Shown here: positions 1 through 6,312 of the stretch, piece after piece | Numbering within the stretch: the stretch's first letter is position 1 | Layout: the number at the start of each line of letters is the position of its first letter | Assembly (NCBI RefSeq): GCF_006376675.1 | Contig: NZ_VEWK01000002.1 | Coordinates: forward strand, 558,001 to 622,000 | Length of the DNA stretch: 64,000 nucleotides | Origin: Brucella pecoris | Lineage (GTDB): Bacteria > Pseudomonadota > Alphaproteobacteria > Rhizobiales > Rhizobiaceae | Direction: 5' to 3' | Translations under genes and position numbers: made by a program | Notes under the pieces: model-generated | Told to the model about the DNA's origin: nothing | The model's input: the letters and a program-made list of their open reading frames with translations, nothing else | Database searches by the model: none

Positions 1-262
1 CGCGCAGATGACGCACGAAATAAATCAAAACAAACAGCCGTCGCAATTGCGATAAATCTACAAACACGACCGTGAAATAACAATATTTCAAGCCGTGCGA
101 AGCGTCGAAACGGCTGTTATATTTAACCGTCTCCCAAGACTTGACGCCGCGTGCTTTGACCCAACCCTCTGCACAGCGCGAATGCATGACAAGCCGGAAT
201 TCATTCCGGCACCGTAATCTATTTGCCGGATTACCGGCTTCTCGCTGTTCTGGAGTTTCCAC
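1..262. other. window-edge non-coding stretch upstream of yitT-like gene
   Basis: No convincing gene is seen. The left part is AT-rich, and short inverted repeats lie near 200-240 (GCCGGAAT/ATTCCGGC, then GCCGGATTACCGGC). These probably belong to the promoter and leader of the following gene. The overlapping small reading frames on both strands lack a ribosome binding site or any recognisable family. Confidence 0.4.
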
Positions 263-916
263 GTGGCCGATATCGCTGATAACGCCGCCCCGCTCATCGA
301 TGCGTCGAAAGCCGCCGCATCAGACCGTCACCGCCTCTATGAAGATGCGATGGCTATGCTGATCGGCACGTCCTTCATTGCGCTCGGCATTACGCTTTAT
401 AGTCAGGCTATGCTGATGACCGGCAGCACGGCTGGTATCGCCCTTCTCATCCAGTATGCAACAGGCACGGAATTCGGATTGCTCTATTTCCTGATCAATC
501 TGCCATTCTATTATTTCGCCGCGCGTCGAATGGGTTGGGCGTTCACCATCAGAACCTTTGTCGCAGTGGCCATGATGTCGGGCTTTGCTCGACTGATGCC
601 CATGAGTGTCGATTTCTCAAGCGTCAATCCGCTCTTCGCAGCACTCATGGGCGGCACCCTGATGGGTATGGGGGTGCTGGCACTTTTCCGGCACCGCTCC
701 GGCGTCGGCGGCGTCAATATATTGGCGCTCTATCTACAGGACGCTTATGGGATAAGAGCCGGCTGGTTTCAGCTCGGCCTCGATGTCCTTATCATGCTGA
801 TCTCGCTGTTCTTTATCCCGTGGGAAAACATGGTGCTTTCCCTGATCGGGGCGATTGCCATGAACCTCATCATCGCAATCAACCACAAACCGGGCCGGTA
901 TCTCGGTATAAGCTGA
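263..916 (+). CDS. YitT family membrane protein
   Basis: A 217-residue polytopic inner-membrane protein with five to six hydrophobic segments spread over residues 30-205. Glycine-rich turns such as GSTAGIALLIQY and the RHRSGVGGVNILALY stretch are typical of the YitT/DUF161 transporter-like family, which has no firmly established substrate. Translation probably starts at GTG 263, preceded by GGAG about 7 bases upstream; no better ATG lies in frame. The gene is monocistronic: a strong hairpin terminator follows at once and the next gene is convergent. The family assignment is fairly safe; the transported solute is unknown. Confidence 0.8.
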   Translation: MADIADNAAPLIDASKAAASDRHRLYEDAMAMLIGTSFIALGITLYSQAMLMTGSTAGIALLIQYATGTEFGLLYFLINLPFYYFAARRMGWAFTIRTFVAVAMMSGFARLMPMSVDFSSVNPLFAALMGGTLMGMGVLALFRHRSGVGGVNILALYLQDAYGIRAGWFQLGLDVLIMLISLFFIPWENMVLSLIGAIAMNLIIAINHKPGRYLGIS

Positions 917-922
917 GTCAAC

Positions 923-952
923 AAAAAAGCCGCCTTGAAGGTGGCTTTTTTC
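923..952. terminator. bidirectional rho-independent terminator
   Basis: AAAAAAGCCGCC and GGTGGCTTTTTT form a GC-rich stem with a five-base loop. An A-tract lies on one side and a T-tract on the other, so it can stop transcription from both the YitT-like gene and the convergent Sel1-like gene. Confidence 0.85.
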
Positions 953-971
953 ATAACGACTATCTTGCCAG

Positions 972-1229
972 TCAGTGGGCGGTCATCCACTCACGCGCAC
1001 CGCGCAGCGCTGCTGCCAGTTCGCCCTTGCTCATCGTCGCTGCCACCTGATTGCGCATACGGGCGGCCTTCTCGCTGCCGCGGATGGCGGCAATGTTCAG
1101 CCACTTGTGGGCTTCCACCACGTCGATCTCGCAATCACGGCCGATGGCAAATTTCATGCCCATTTCGAGAAGAATGCGATCCTGTGCGACTGCGTTGTGC
1201 GTATTCGAGAAGCTCTGAAACTGTGCCAT
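972..1229 (-). CDS. small Sel1-like repeat protein
   Basis: An 85-residue soluble protein. Residues 20-60 (GMKFAIGRDCEIDVVEAHKWLNIAA followed by GSEKAARMRNQ) match one Sel1/TPR-like repeat, whose hallmark is the A-x-K-W-L-x-x-A-A helix. There is no signal peptide. Sel1 repeats mediate protein-protein contacts; nothing in the sequence or its neighbours reveals a partner. The gene is convergent with the YitT-like gene and shares its terminator. A purine-rich CAGAGAAAA precedes the ATG. Confidence 0.75.
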   Translation of the reverse strand: MAQFQSFSNTHNAVAQDRILLEMGMKFAIGRDCEIDVVEAHKWLNIAAIRGSEKAARMRNQVAATMSKGELAAALRGAREWMTAH

Positions 1230-1738
1230 TTTTCTCTGTCCCTGTTAAATCCCGAGAACCGTCCAGTCTTTATTTTCAAAGCCTGATTTCATTGCTTTGA
1301 AACTGCCGTCTCTGTCGTTCCGTTCATGCTCTCAAATCTACGGGAAAGGGTTGAAATGCGCGTTAAACCAGATGCTTAACGAGCAACCAACAAAATCCGA
1401 ACAAGGGGTAAACTTGGGATTTTGTTAAACACGCAAGTGTCGCCGATTGCTGGATTTTTGCAAAAATTCGATTCAAATCCGCACGGTCGAACGAAACCAG
1501 TTGCTAACTATAGACAACATTCGAATGCGGCTGTGTGTGTAAAAAGGGCAGTATTTCAGGTGCCAAGCGAGACACAAATATCCCTCTTCCGCTTCGCCAA
1601 AAACTGGTTTACGTTTACGTTTGCGTAAGCTTGACGGATGTTCGAGGAGGGCTTCTGTCTCAAACTTCAAAACGCATCACAGCGGTTTCATCGTTGCGAC
1701 CGGCAAAGCCGGGACTGGCGGCGATTTGGGAGGAAAGA
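1230..1738. other. 509-bp intergenic region with inverted repeat and operator-like motif
   Basis: No gene is supported here. It contains a perfect 10-bp inverted repeat, AACAAAATCC at 1389-1398 and GGATTTTGTT at 1417-1426, and an operator-like TTTACGTTTACGTT tract at 1608-1637. The rest is AT-rich and presumably carries the divergent promoters of the Sel1-like gene and the DUF2147 gene. Confidence 0.45.
1608..1637. promoter_or_regulatory. candidate operator, TTTACGTTTACGTT type
   Basis: TTTACGTTTACGTTTGCGTA followed by AGCTTGACGG lies about 100 bp upstream of the DUF2147 start. A closely similar sequence lies upstream of the ETF-QO gene (8248-8273). Such ACGTTTACGT-type palindromes resemble sites proposed for MerR-family LiuR regulators. 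The resemblance is from memory and not computed. Confidence 0.35.
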
Positions 1739-2086
1739 ATGATCCGCACACTTATTCTTGGAATGACGCTTGCAGCCACTTTTGCCGCCCCTGCCCTTGC
1801 CGACGAAGGGATCGTCGGCACGTGGAAGCGCCCGAACGGCACGATCATCAGCTATGCGTCCTGCGGCGCCAACAAGTTCTGCGGTACGGTGCAGACCGGC
1901 GAGTACAAGGGCAAGTCCATCGGCACGATGTCAGGCACGGGCGGCAGCTACAAGGGTGAGGTCAACAAGCTCGACGAGGGCAAAACCTATACCGGCAAAG
2001 CCAGCGTCAAGGGCAACACGCTTTCACTTTCCGGCTGCGTGATGGGCGGCCTGATCTGCAAGAGCGAGAGCCTCACGCGCCAGTAA
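1739..2086 (+). CDS. DUF2147 family periplasmic protein
   Basis: A 115-residue exported protein. The signal peptide is clear (MIRT, hydrophobic core, then PALA before DEG, cleavage near residue 21). The mature part begins GIVGTWKRPNGTIISY, the typical DUF2147 opening, and holds four cysteines in two pairs (CGANKFC and CVMGGLIC) that could form disulfides. The ATG at 1739 is chosen because GGGAGGAAAGA lies directly upstream and the signal peptide starts there; the frame is open 68 codons further upstream but without export features. The function of the family is unknown. Confidence 0.8.
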   Translation: MIRTLILGMTLAATFAAPALADEGIVGTWKRPNGTIISYASCGANKFCGTVQTGEYKGKSIGTMSGTGGSYKGEVNKLDEGKTYTGKASVKGNTLSLSGCVMGGLICKSESLTRQ

Positions 2087-2106
2087 TATTCAGTGGCATC
2101 CAGAAT

Positions 2107-2140
2107 AAGAAAGGGCAACCTCGAAGCTGCCCTTTCTTTT
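2107..2140. terminator. bidirectional terminator between DUF2147 and GST genes
   Basis: AAGAAAGGGCA pairs with TGCCCTTTCTT, followed by further T residues. It lies between two convergent genes and has A- and T-rich flanks suited to both directions. Confidence 0.85.
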
Positions 2141-2150
2141 GATCGCTTAT

Positions 2151-2858
2151 TCAGCGTGCCTGTTGGCCAAAGAGAATTTTCTGGGCTTCCTTGTCCGTCG
2201 CCAGATTGGATTTTTCTCGCTCTTCTTTCCCGACAAGCAGACCACGCTGAACCGCAGGGCGCGCATTCATTGTCTCATGCCAGCGCTTCAGATTCGGGAA
2301 ATCATCCAGGTTCTGGTCGTAGTTCTTATGGGCATTGATCCAGCCGATCGAAGCCATGTCGGCAATTGAATATTCGCCTGCAATGTATTCCTTGCCTTCA
2401 AGCTGCGTGTTCAACACACCATAGAGACGGTTAACCTCGTTGGTATAGCGGTCGATGCCGTACTGAACCTTTTCCGGCGCATAGACACGGAAATGCCCGG
2501 CCTGCCCGGACATCGGGCCGAGGCCACCCATCTGCCACATCAGCCATTCGTCAACTGCGACGCGCTTGCGTTCGTCGGTCGGATAGAACTTACCGAACTT
2601 CCGCCCGAGATACTGCAGTATAGCTCCAGACTCGAACACCGAGATCGGCTGGCCGCCCGGCCCTTCCGGATCGATGATGGCGGGCATACGGTTGTTAGGA
2701 GCAATCTTCAAAAAGTCCGGCTGAAACTGATCGCCCTTGCCGATATTGACATACTTGACCTCGTAGGGAACGCCCAGCTCTTCCAGCATAATGCTGATCT
2801 TGAAACCGTTCGGTGTCGGCCAATAATACAACTCGATGGGCTTGGTCTGTTCGGCCAT
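2151..2858 (-). CDS. yfcG: YfcG-like glutathione transferase / disulfide-bond oxidoreductase
   Basis: A 235-residue cytosolic protein with the thioredoxin-fold N-domain (residues 1-90) and helical C-domain of the Nu-class glutathione transferases. PTPNGFKISIMLEELG, GKGDQFQPDFLKIAPNN and FESGAILQYLGRKFG follow E. coli YfcG closely. In that family a Thr/Asn pair in TPNG replaces a catalytic cysteine, and the protein reduces disulfides with two bound glutathiones. The start is fixed by GGGAGAGAGCCC just before the ATG. The leader carries a large hairpin at 2890-2933. The gene is convergent with the DUF2147 gene. Confidence 0.88.
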   Translation of the reverse strand: MAEQTKPIELYYWPTPNGFKISIMLEELGVPYEVKYVNIGKGDQFQPDFLKIAPNNRMPAIIDPEGPGGQPISVFESGAILQYLGRKFGKFYPTDERKRVAVDEWLMWQMGGLGPMSGQAGHFRVYAPEKVQYGIDRYTNEVNRLYGVLNTQLEGKEYIAGEYSIADMASIGWINAHKNYDQNLDDFPNLKRWHETMNARPAVQRGLLVGKEEREKSNLATDKEAQKILFGQQAR

Positions 2859-2889
2859 GGGCTCTCTCCCGCTGATCCTGACGTTGAGC

Positions 2890-2933
2890 GGGACTTATGT
2901 TCCCGCATTCCAATGATGGAAAACATAAGTCCC
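2890..2933. promoter_or_regulatory. long hairpin in the yfcG leader
   Basis: A perfect 12-bp inverted repeat, GGGACTTATGTT at 2890-2901 and AACATAAGTCCC at 2922-2933, encloses an inner TTCCA/TGGAA stem. It lies 32 bp upstream of the yfcG start codon, so it may act as an operator or as a structured 5' leader. Confidence 0.5.
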
Positions 2934-3085
2934 TTTCCAGCAGGCACAAGAGCCACACACCGCAATAAACGGAACATCAATATTTTTGAACGCCGCATGA
3001 ACGACCCTCTCAGGGAGGGTTCAGGCGCAATGGCTAAATTGATGAGGGAGAACAGAAATCATTACGGCTTTGGGGGCCAACCGGT

Positions 3086-3241
3086 ATGCTTCGACGTTTA
3101 ACAATTGTCTGCCTGATGATCGCTGGCTTTGCCGCTGTTGCCAGCATTTTCGCTGACCAGAGGTACAACCTCTACCGGGATCAACCGGTAATCGGACCTG
3201 TCGCCGCGTTCACCCAGAAGCCTGTCGGAGAGCGGCCATGA
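3086..3241 (+). CDS. predicted 51-residue membrane or secreted micro-protein
   Basis: An ATG-TGA reading frame encodes a basic MLRR start, a hydrophobic stretch (LTIVCLMIAGFAAVASIFA) and a polar tail with DQRYNLYRDQPV. This looks like a signal anchor or a cleavable signal with a short mature peptide. A weak GGGGG lies about 10 bases upstream. The stop overlaps the next start as ATGA, which suggests a coupled pair. I do not recognise a family. Support is purely compositional and positional. Confidence 0.45.
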   Translation: MLRRLTIVCLMIAGFAAVASIFADQRYNLYRDQPVIGPVAAFTQKPVGERP

Positions 3242-3402
3242 AAAAAACCCGGACCATCGCCGCAATCGCCCTTCGGGTTTTCTTTTTCACCGCCATTTTC
3301 ACCGGTCCGGCAGCCACCTTCGCCTACACGCAGATTGGCCAGCATTCCCAGATGAGCGGCGTCGGCCTCGTACTTTATGTAAGCCTGCAGCGCGCCGCAT
3401 AA
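3238..3402 (+). CDS. predicted 54-residue membrane micro-protein
   Basis: It overlaps the preceding micro-ORF by ATGA and has GGAG seven bases before its ATG. The N-terminus is MKKTRT followed by a hydrophobic run (IAAIALRVFFFTAIFTGPAA), which looks like a signal peptide or single transmembrane segment, then a short tail. No family is recognised. Translational coupling and similar topology suggest that the two products work together. The tandem palindromes start 35 bp downstream. Confidence 0.45.
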   Translation: MKKTRTIAAIALRVFFFTAIFTGPAATFAYTQIGQHSQMSGVGLVLYVSLQRAA

Positions 3403-3436
3403 ACTGGGTCATGTAACGGTCATCGGTTTTGCTATA

Positions 3437-3513
3437 CTAGTGTCCTGATTCTGAAATTTGCATTGGGAATGATATCAAGCGAGATGCAAATTTCAGAATC
3501 AGAAGGACACTAG
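3437..3513. repeat. palindromic element 1, bounded by CTAGTGTC/GACACTAG
   Basis: Arms at 3437-3463 and 3484-3513 are complementary over about 27 bp, except for a three-base insertion (GAA) in the right arm next to GGACACTAG. The loop contains GATATC. The ends are CTAGTGTC and GACACTAG. No reading frame is seen inside. Confidence 0.75.
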
Positions 3514-3525
3514 CAGCTTGGTTTC

Positions 3526-3603
3526 CTAGTGTCGTTTCGATCTCGAAGTTCGCTTACGACTACGATATCGAAACACAGGCGAACTTCGAGATCACGACAC
3601 TAG
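3526..3603. repeat. palindromic element 2, bounded by CTAGTGTC/GACACTAG
   Basis: Arms at 3526-3553 and 3579-3603 are complementary over 25 bp with a three-base asymmetry, again close to the GACACTAG end. The loop again contains GATATC. The stem sequence differs from element 1, but ends, asymmetry and loop centre are alike. It ends three bases before the amn start codon. Confidence 0.75.
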
Positions 3604-3606
3604 GCC

Positions 3607-5109
3607 ATGACACAGCGAATCGAACATCCATTTTTGACCGAGATCAAAACACCTCCGACTGTTGACCCGGAGGTTTTCAACGACGCCGGTGCGGCGGTTG
3701 CCGCCCTGCAAAAACTATATGATCGCAATACCGCCTTCCTGCGCGATGCGTTCGAGAAGGTTGCGCGCGGCGAAATTCCACCGCAGCGTTACCGCGCTTA
3801 TTATCCCGAGATCTGTCTATCCACATCCAGCTTCGCTCATGTGGATTCACGGCTGGCCTATGGCCATGTCTCGACGCCAGGTGATTATTCCGCAAACATC
3901 ACGCGGCCCGACTTGTTCGATCATTATCTGAACGAGCAGATTCGCCTCCTGATGCGCAATCACGGTGTGACCGTGACCGTGAAGGAATCGTCGACGCCGA
4001 TCCCGATCCATTTTGCCTTCAAGGAAGGCACCTATGTCGAGGCTTCCGTCGCCAACGCCTTCACGCATCCGCTGCGTGATCTGTTCGATGTACCCGATCT
4101 GGCGGCGACCGACGACAAGATCGTCAATGCCGATTTCGAGCCCGCCCCCGGCGAACCGATGCCGCTTGCACCATTCACTGCCCAGCGCGTCGATTATTCA
4201 CTGCATCGGCTGGCGCACTACACGGCGACAAGCCCGGCGCATTTCCAGAACTTCGTGCTGTTCACAAACTACCAGTTTTATATGGACGAGTTCTGCGCCT
4301 ATGCGCGCGAATTGATGGCAGAAGGCGGCGGCGGTTATGAACAGTTCGTTGAACCGGGCAATCTGATTACGCGCGCGGGCGAGACCGAACCAAGCAGTGG
4401 CAGCCCTCTGCCCCGACTGCCGCAGATGCCAGCTTATCACCTGCAACGGGGCGACCATTCGGGCATCACGATGGTCAATATTGGCGTGGGACCGTCCAAC
4501 GCCAAGACCATAACCGACCATATTGCGGTGCTTCGCCCCCACGCCTGGTTGATGCTTGGTCATTGCGCTGGCCTTCGCAACAGCCAACAGCTTGGCGATT
4601 ACGTTTTGGCACACGCCTATATGCGTGAGGATCATGTTCTCGATGACGATCTGCCCGTCTGGGTGCCATTGCCGGCACTTGCGGAAATTCAGGTTGCGCT
4701 GGAAGAAGCCGTCGAGGAAATCACCGGTCTCGAGGGATATGACTTGAAACAGATTATGCGCACCGGCACGGTCGCGACCATCGATAATCGCAACTGGGAA
4801 CTGCGCGACCAGCGCGGCCCGGTCCAGCGTCTTTCGCAGGCGCGTGCTGTCGCACTTGATATGGAGTCAGCGACAATTGCGGCCAATGGTTTCCGTTTCC
4901 GTGTGCCTTACGGCACCCTGCTCTGTGTTTCCGACAAACCGCTGCACGGCGAACTGAAACTGCCGGGCATGGCGACCGAATTCTACAAGCGGCAGGTGGC
5001 GCAGCATCTGCGCATCGGCATCCGCGCGATGGAAAAAATCGCGGCCATGCCGGATGAGCGGCTGCATTCCCGCAAGCTTCGCAGCTTCTACGAGACGGCT
5101 TTCCAGTGA
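3607..5109 (+). CDS. amn: AMP nucleosidase
   Basis: A 500-residue cytosolic enzyme that hydrolyses AMP to adenine and ribose 5-phosphate and so regulates the adenylate pool. The whole length matches E. coli Amn: the regulatory N-domain (ITRPDLFDHYLNEQIRLL), then the nucleoside-phosphorylase-like catalytic domain with VNIGVGPSNAKTITDH, WLMLGHCAGLRNSQQ, DNRNWELR, DMESATIAANGFRFR and the YGTLLCVSDKPLHGE region. The ATG follows the end of palindromic element 2 after only three bases and lacks a good Shine-Dalgarno sequence. The stop codon lies within TGACACTAGG, a repeat of the palindrome end. Confidence 0.95.
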   Translation: MTQRIEHPFLTEIKTPPTVDPEVFNDAGAAVAALQKLYDRNTAFLRDAFEKVARGEIPPQRYRAYYPEICLSTSSFAHVDSRLAYGHVSTPGDYSANITRPDLFDHYLNEQIRLLMRNHGVTVTVKESSTPIPIHFAFKEGTYVEASVANAFTHPLRDLFDVPDLAATDDKIVNADFEPAPGEPMPLAPFTAQRVDYSLHRLAHYTATSPAHFQNFVLFTNYQFYMDEFCAYARELMAEGGGGYEQFVEPGNLITRAGETEPSSGSPLPRLPQMPAYHLQRGDHSGITMVNIGVGPSNAKTITDHIAVLRPHAWLMLGHCAGLRNSQQLGDYVLAHAYMREDHVLDDDLPVWVPLPALAEIQVALEEAVEEITGLEGYDLKQIMRTGTVATIDNRNWELRDQRGPVQRLSQARAVALDMESATIAANGFRFRVPYGTLLCVSDKPLHGELKLPGMATEFYKRQVAQHLRIGIRAMEKIAAMPDERLHSRKLRSFYETAFQ

Positions 5110-5205
5110 CACTAGGGGAATAGGGTAGTAAGGCAGTAGGGCCATATGTTGGTTAGCAACATATGATGCTCTTAGCATACTGCCTTATTTCCCAACTTCC
5201 CAATT
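5108..5205. repeat. structured element downstream of amn, possible three-way junction
   Basis: It opens with GACACTAGG at the amn stop codon. An outer stem AAGGCAGTA (5130-5138) / TACTGCCTT (5179-5187) encloses two hairpins, CATATGTTG/CAACATATG (5143-5165) and ATGCT/AGCAT (5166-5178). It may serve as the amn terminator or be a mobile palindromic element. Confidence 0.5.
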
Positions 5206-5252
5206 GCCTTCAGCTCCATCATCGCGCCGTATTCGATAGCTAGAGGCATTTC

Positions 5253-6266
5253 ATGTCGAAAAGCCGTGAAAACCTTTCATTCCTGTTGCTGCTGGCTGCT
5301 GTCGCGTTGTCGGTTCCGCTCGTGCTGGGATTTCTTGGAGCGGTGCACCCGGCTCTCGATTCCTTTTCGCATTTTCGAGCTCATCTGTCCGTCCTGCTGG
5401 CAGTGCTGACCATTCCCTTGCTTTTCACCAAGATGCGGCGTGAGGCGGCGATGCTGCTACTCTTTGCCGTCATGGCTCTAAGCACGACTGTTGGTGCTGC
5501 ACGCGATTTCCTGAGCGGCTCCACCGGCGCCCATGCGCAGGAACAAGGCGGCGCACGCTACCGTCTCGTCCAGATCAATTTGCGCGAAGACAATCCCGAA
5601 CCGAAACGCATTCTCCAGATGATCGCGCGGGAGAAGCCGGACGTCATCACCTATGAGGAGGCGAGCGACCAATGGACCAAGTGGCTCACCATTCTCCAAG
5701 GCTCCTATCCCTACCATCTCAATTGTGCTGATGATCCCAACACATGGGGCGTGGGCATCCTTTCGAAGCGGCCTTTCAGCGAAGATGCACAGACGGCCTG
5801 TGTCGGCGATGGTTTGCTCGCAATTGCGCCGATCAATTTCGGCGGAACGACCGTGCATGTCGCAGCACTGCACTTTTCATGGCCATGGCCGCGCTGGCAG
5901 CCCTATCAACTCCGCTACATCGAACCAGAACTGCAGAAGCTGAAAGGCCCTCTGGTCGTCGCCGGTGACTTCAATGCAGCGCCGTGGAGCAATGCCGTTC
6001 GCCGCGTCGAACGTGCCTCAGGCACCCGCCATATGACCGGTATTGGCGGCACGTGGATGACGCACCTACTGCCTGTTAAGCTCGCTCCTTATATCGGCCT
6101 GCCGATTGATCAGATACTCGTAAGCCCTGAAATCGGAGGGGCGGAGGTTTCGGCTCGCGAAGATGCCGGCTCCGATCATCTGCCAGTGCGGCTCGATTTT
6201 TCCGTTCCACCACCCGTTCGGCCAGATGAAGAAGAACCGGAAACCCAGTCCGTCATGCTGCAATAA
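5253..6266 (+). CDS. membrane-anchored endonuclease/exonuclease/phosphatase family protein
   Basis: A 337-residue protein with three N-terminal hydrophobic segments (residues about 9-30, 42-58 and 66-84), then an EEP-fold domain from residue 100. Landmarks are RYRLVQINLRED, the metal-binding E in ITYEEAS, GDFNAAPWS and the terminal SDHLPVRLDF. Families of this layout (inner-membrane helices plus a periplasmic EEP domain) include phosphodiesterases of unknown substrate. AGAGG lies 7 bases before the ATG. A strong terminator follows. The exact substrate cannot be inferred. Confidence 0.82.
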   Translation: MSKSRENLSFLLLLAAVALSVPLVLGFLGAVHPALDSFSHFRAHLSVLLAVLTIPLLFTKMRREAAMLLLFAVMALSTTVGAARDFLSGSTGAHAQEQGGARYRLVQINLREDNPEPKRILQMIAREKPDVITYEEASDQWTKWLTILQGSYPYHLNCADDPNTWGVGILSKRPFSEDAQTACVGDGLLAIAPINFGGTTVHVAALHFSWPWPRWQPYQLRYIEPELQKLKGPLVVAGDFNAAPWSNAVRRVERASGTRHMTGIGGTWMTHLLPVKLAPYIGLPIDQILVSPEIGGAEVSAREDAGSDHLPVRLDFSVPPPVRPDEEEPETQSVMLQ

Positions 6267-6292
6267 AAAAGGCGGTCCCAGACCGCCTTTTT
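6265..6292. terminator. bidirectional terminator
   Basis: AAAAAAGGCGGTC pairs with GACCGCCTTTTT over a two-base loop, between the convergent EEP and ETF-QO genes. Confidence 0.88.
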
Positions 6293-6312
6293 CTCGTGTC
6301 ATCACGTAAACA

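Noticed and set aside
1381..1430. 10-bp inverted repeat AACAAAATCC/GGATTTTGTT as a terminator
   Set aside because: The stem is AT-rich with an 18-base loop and no T-run; it does not end any visible gene.
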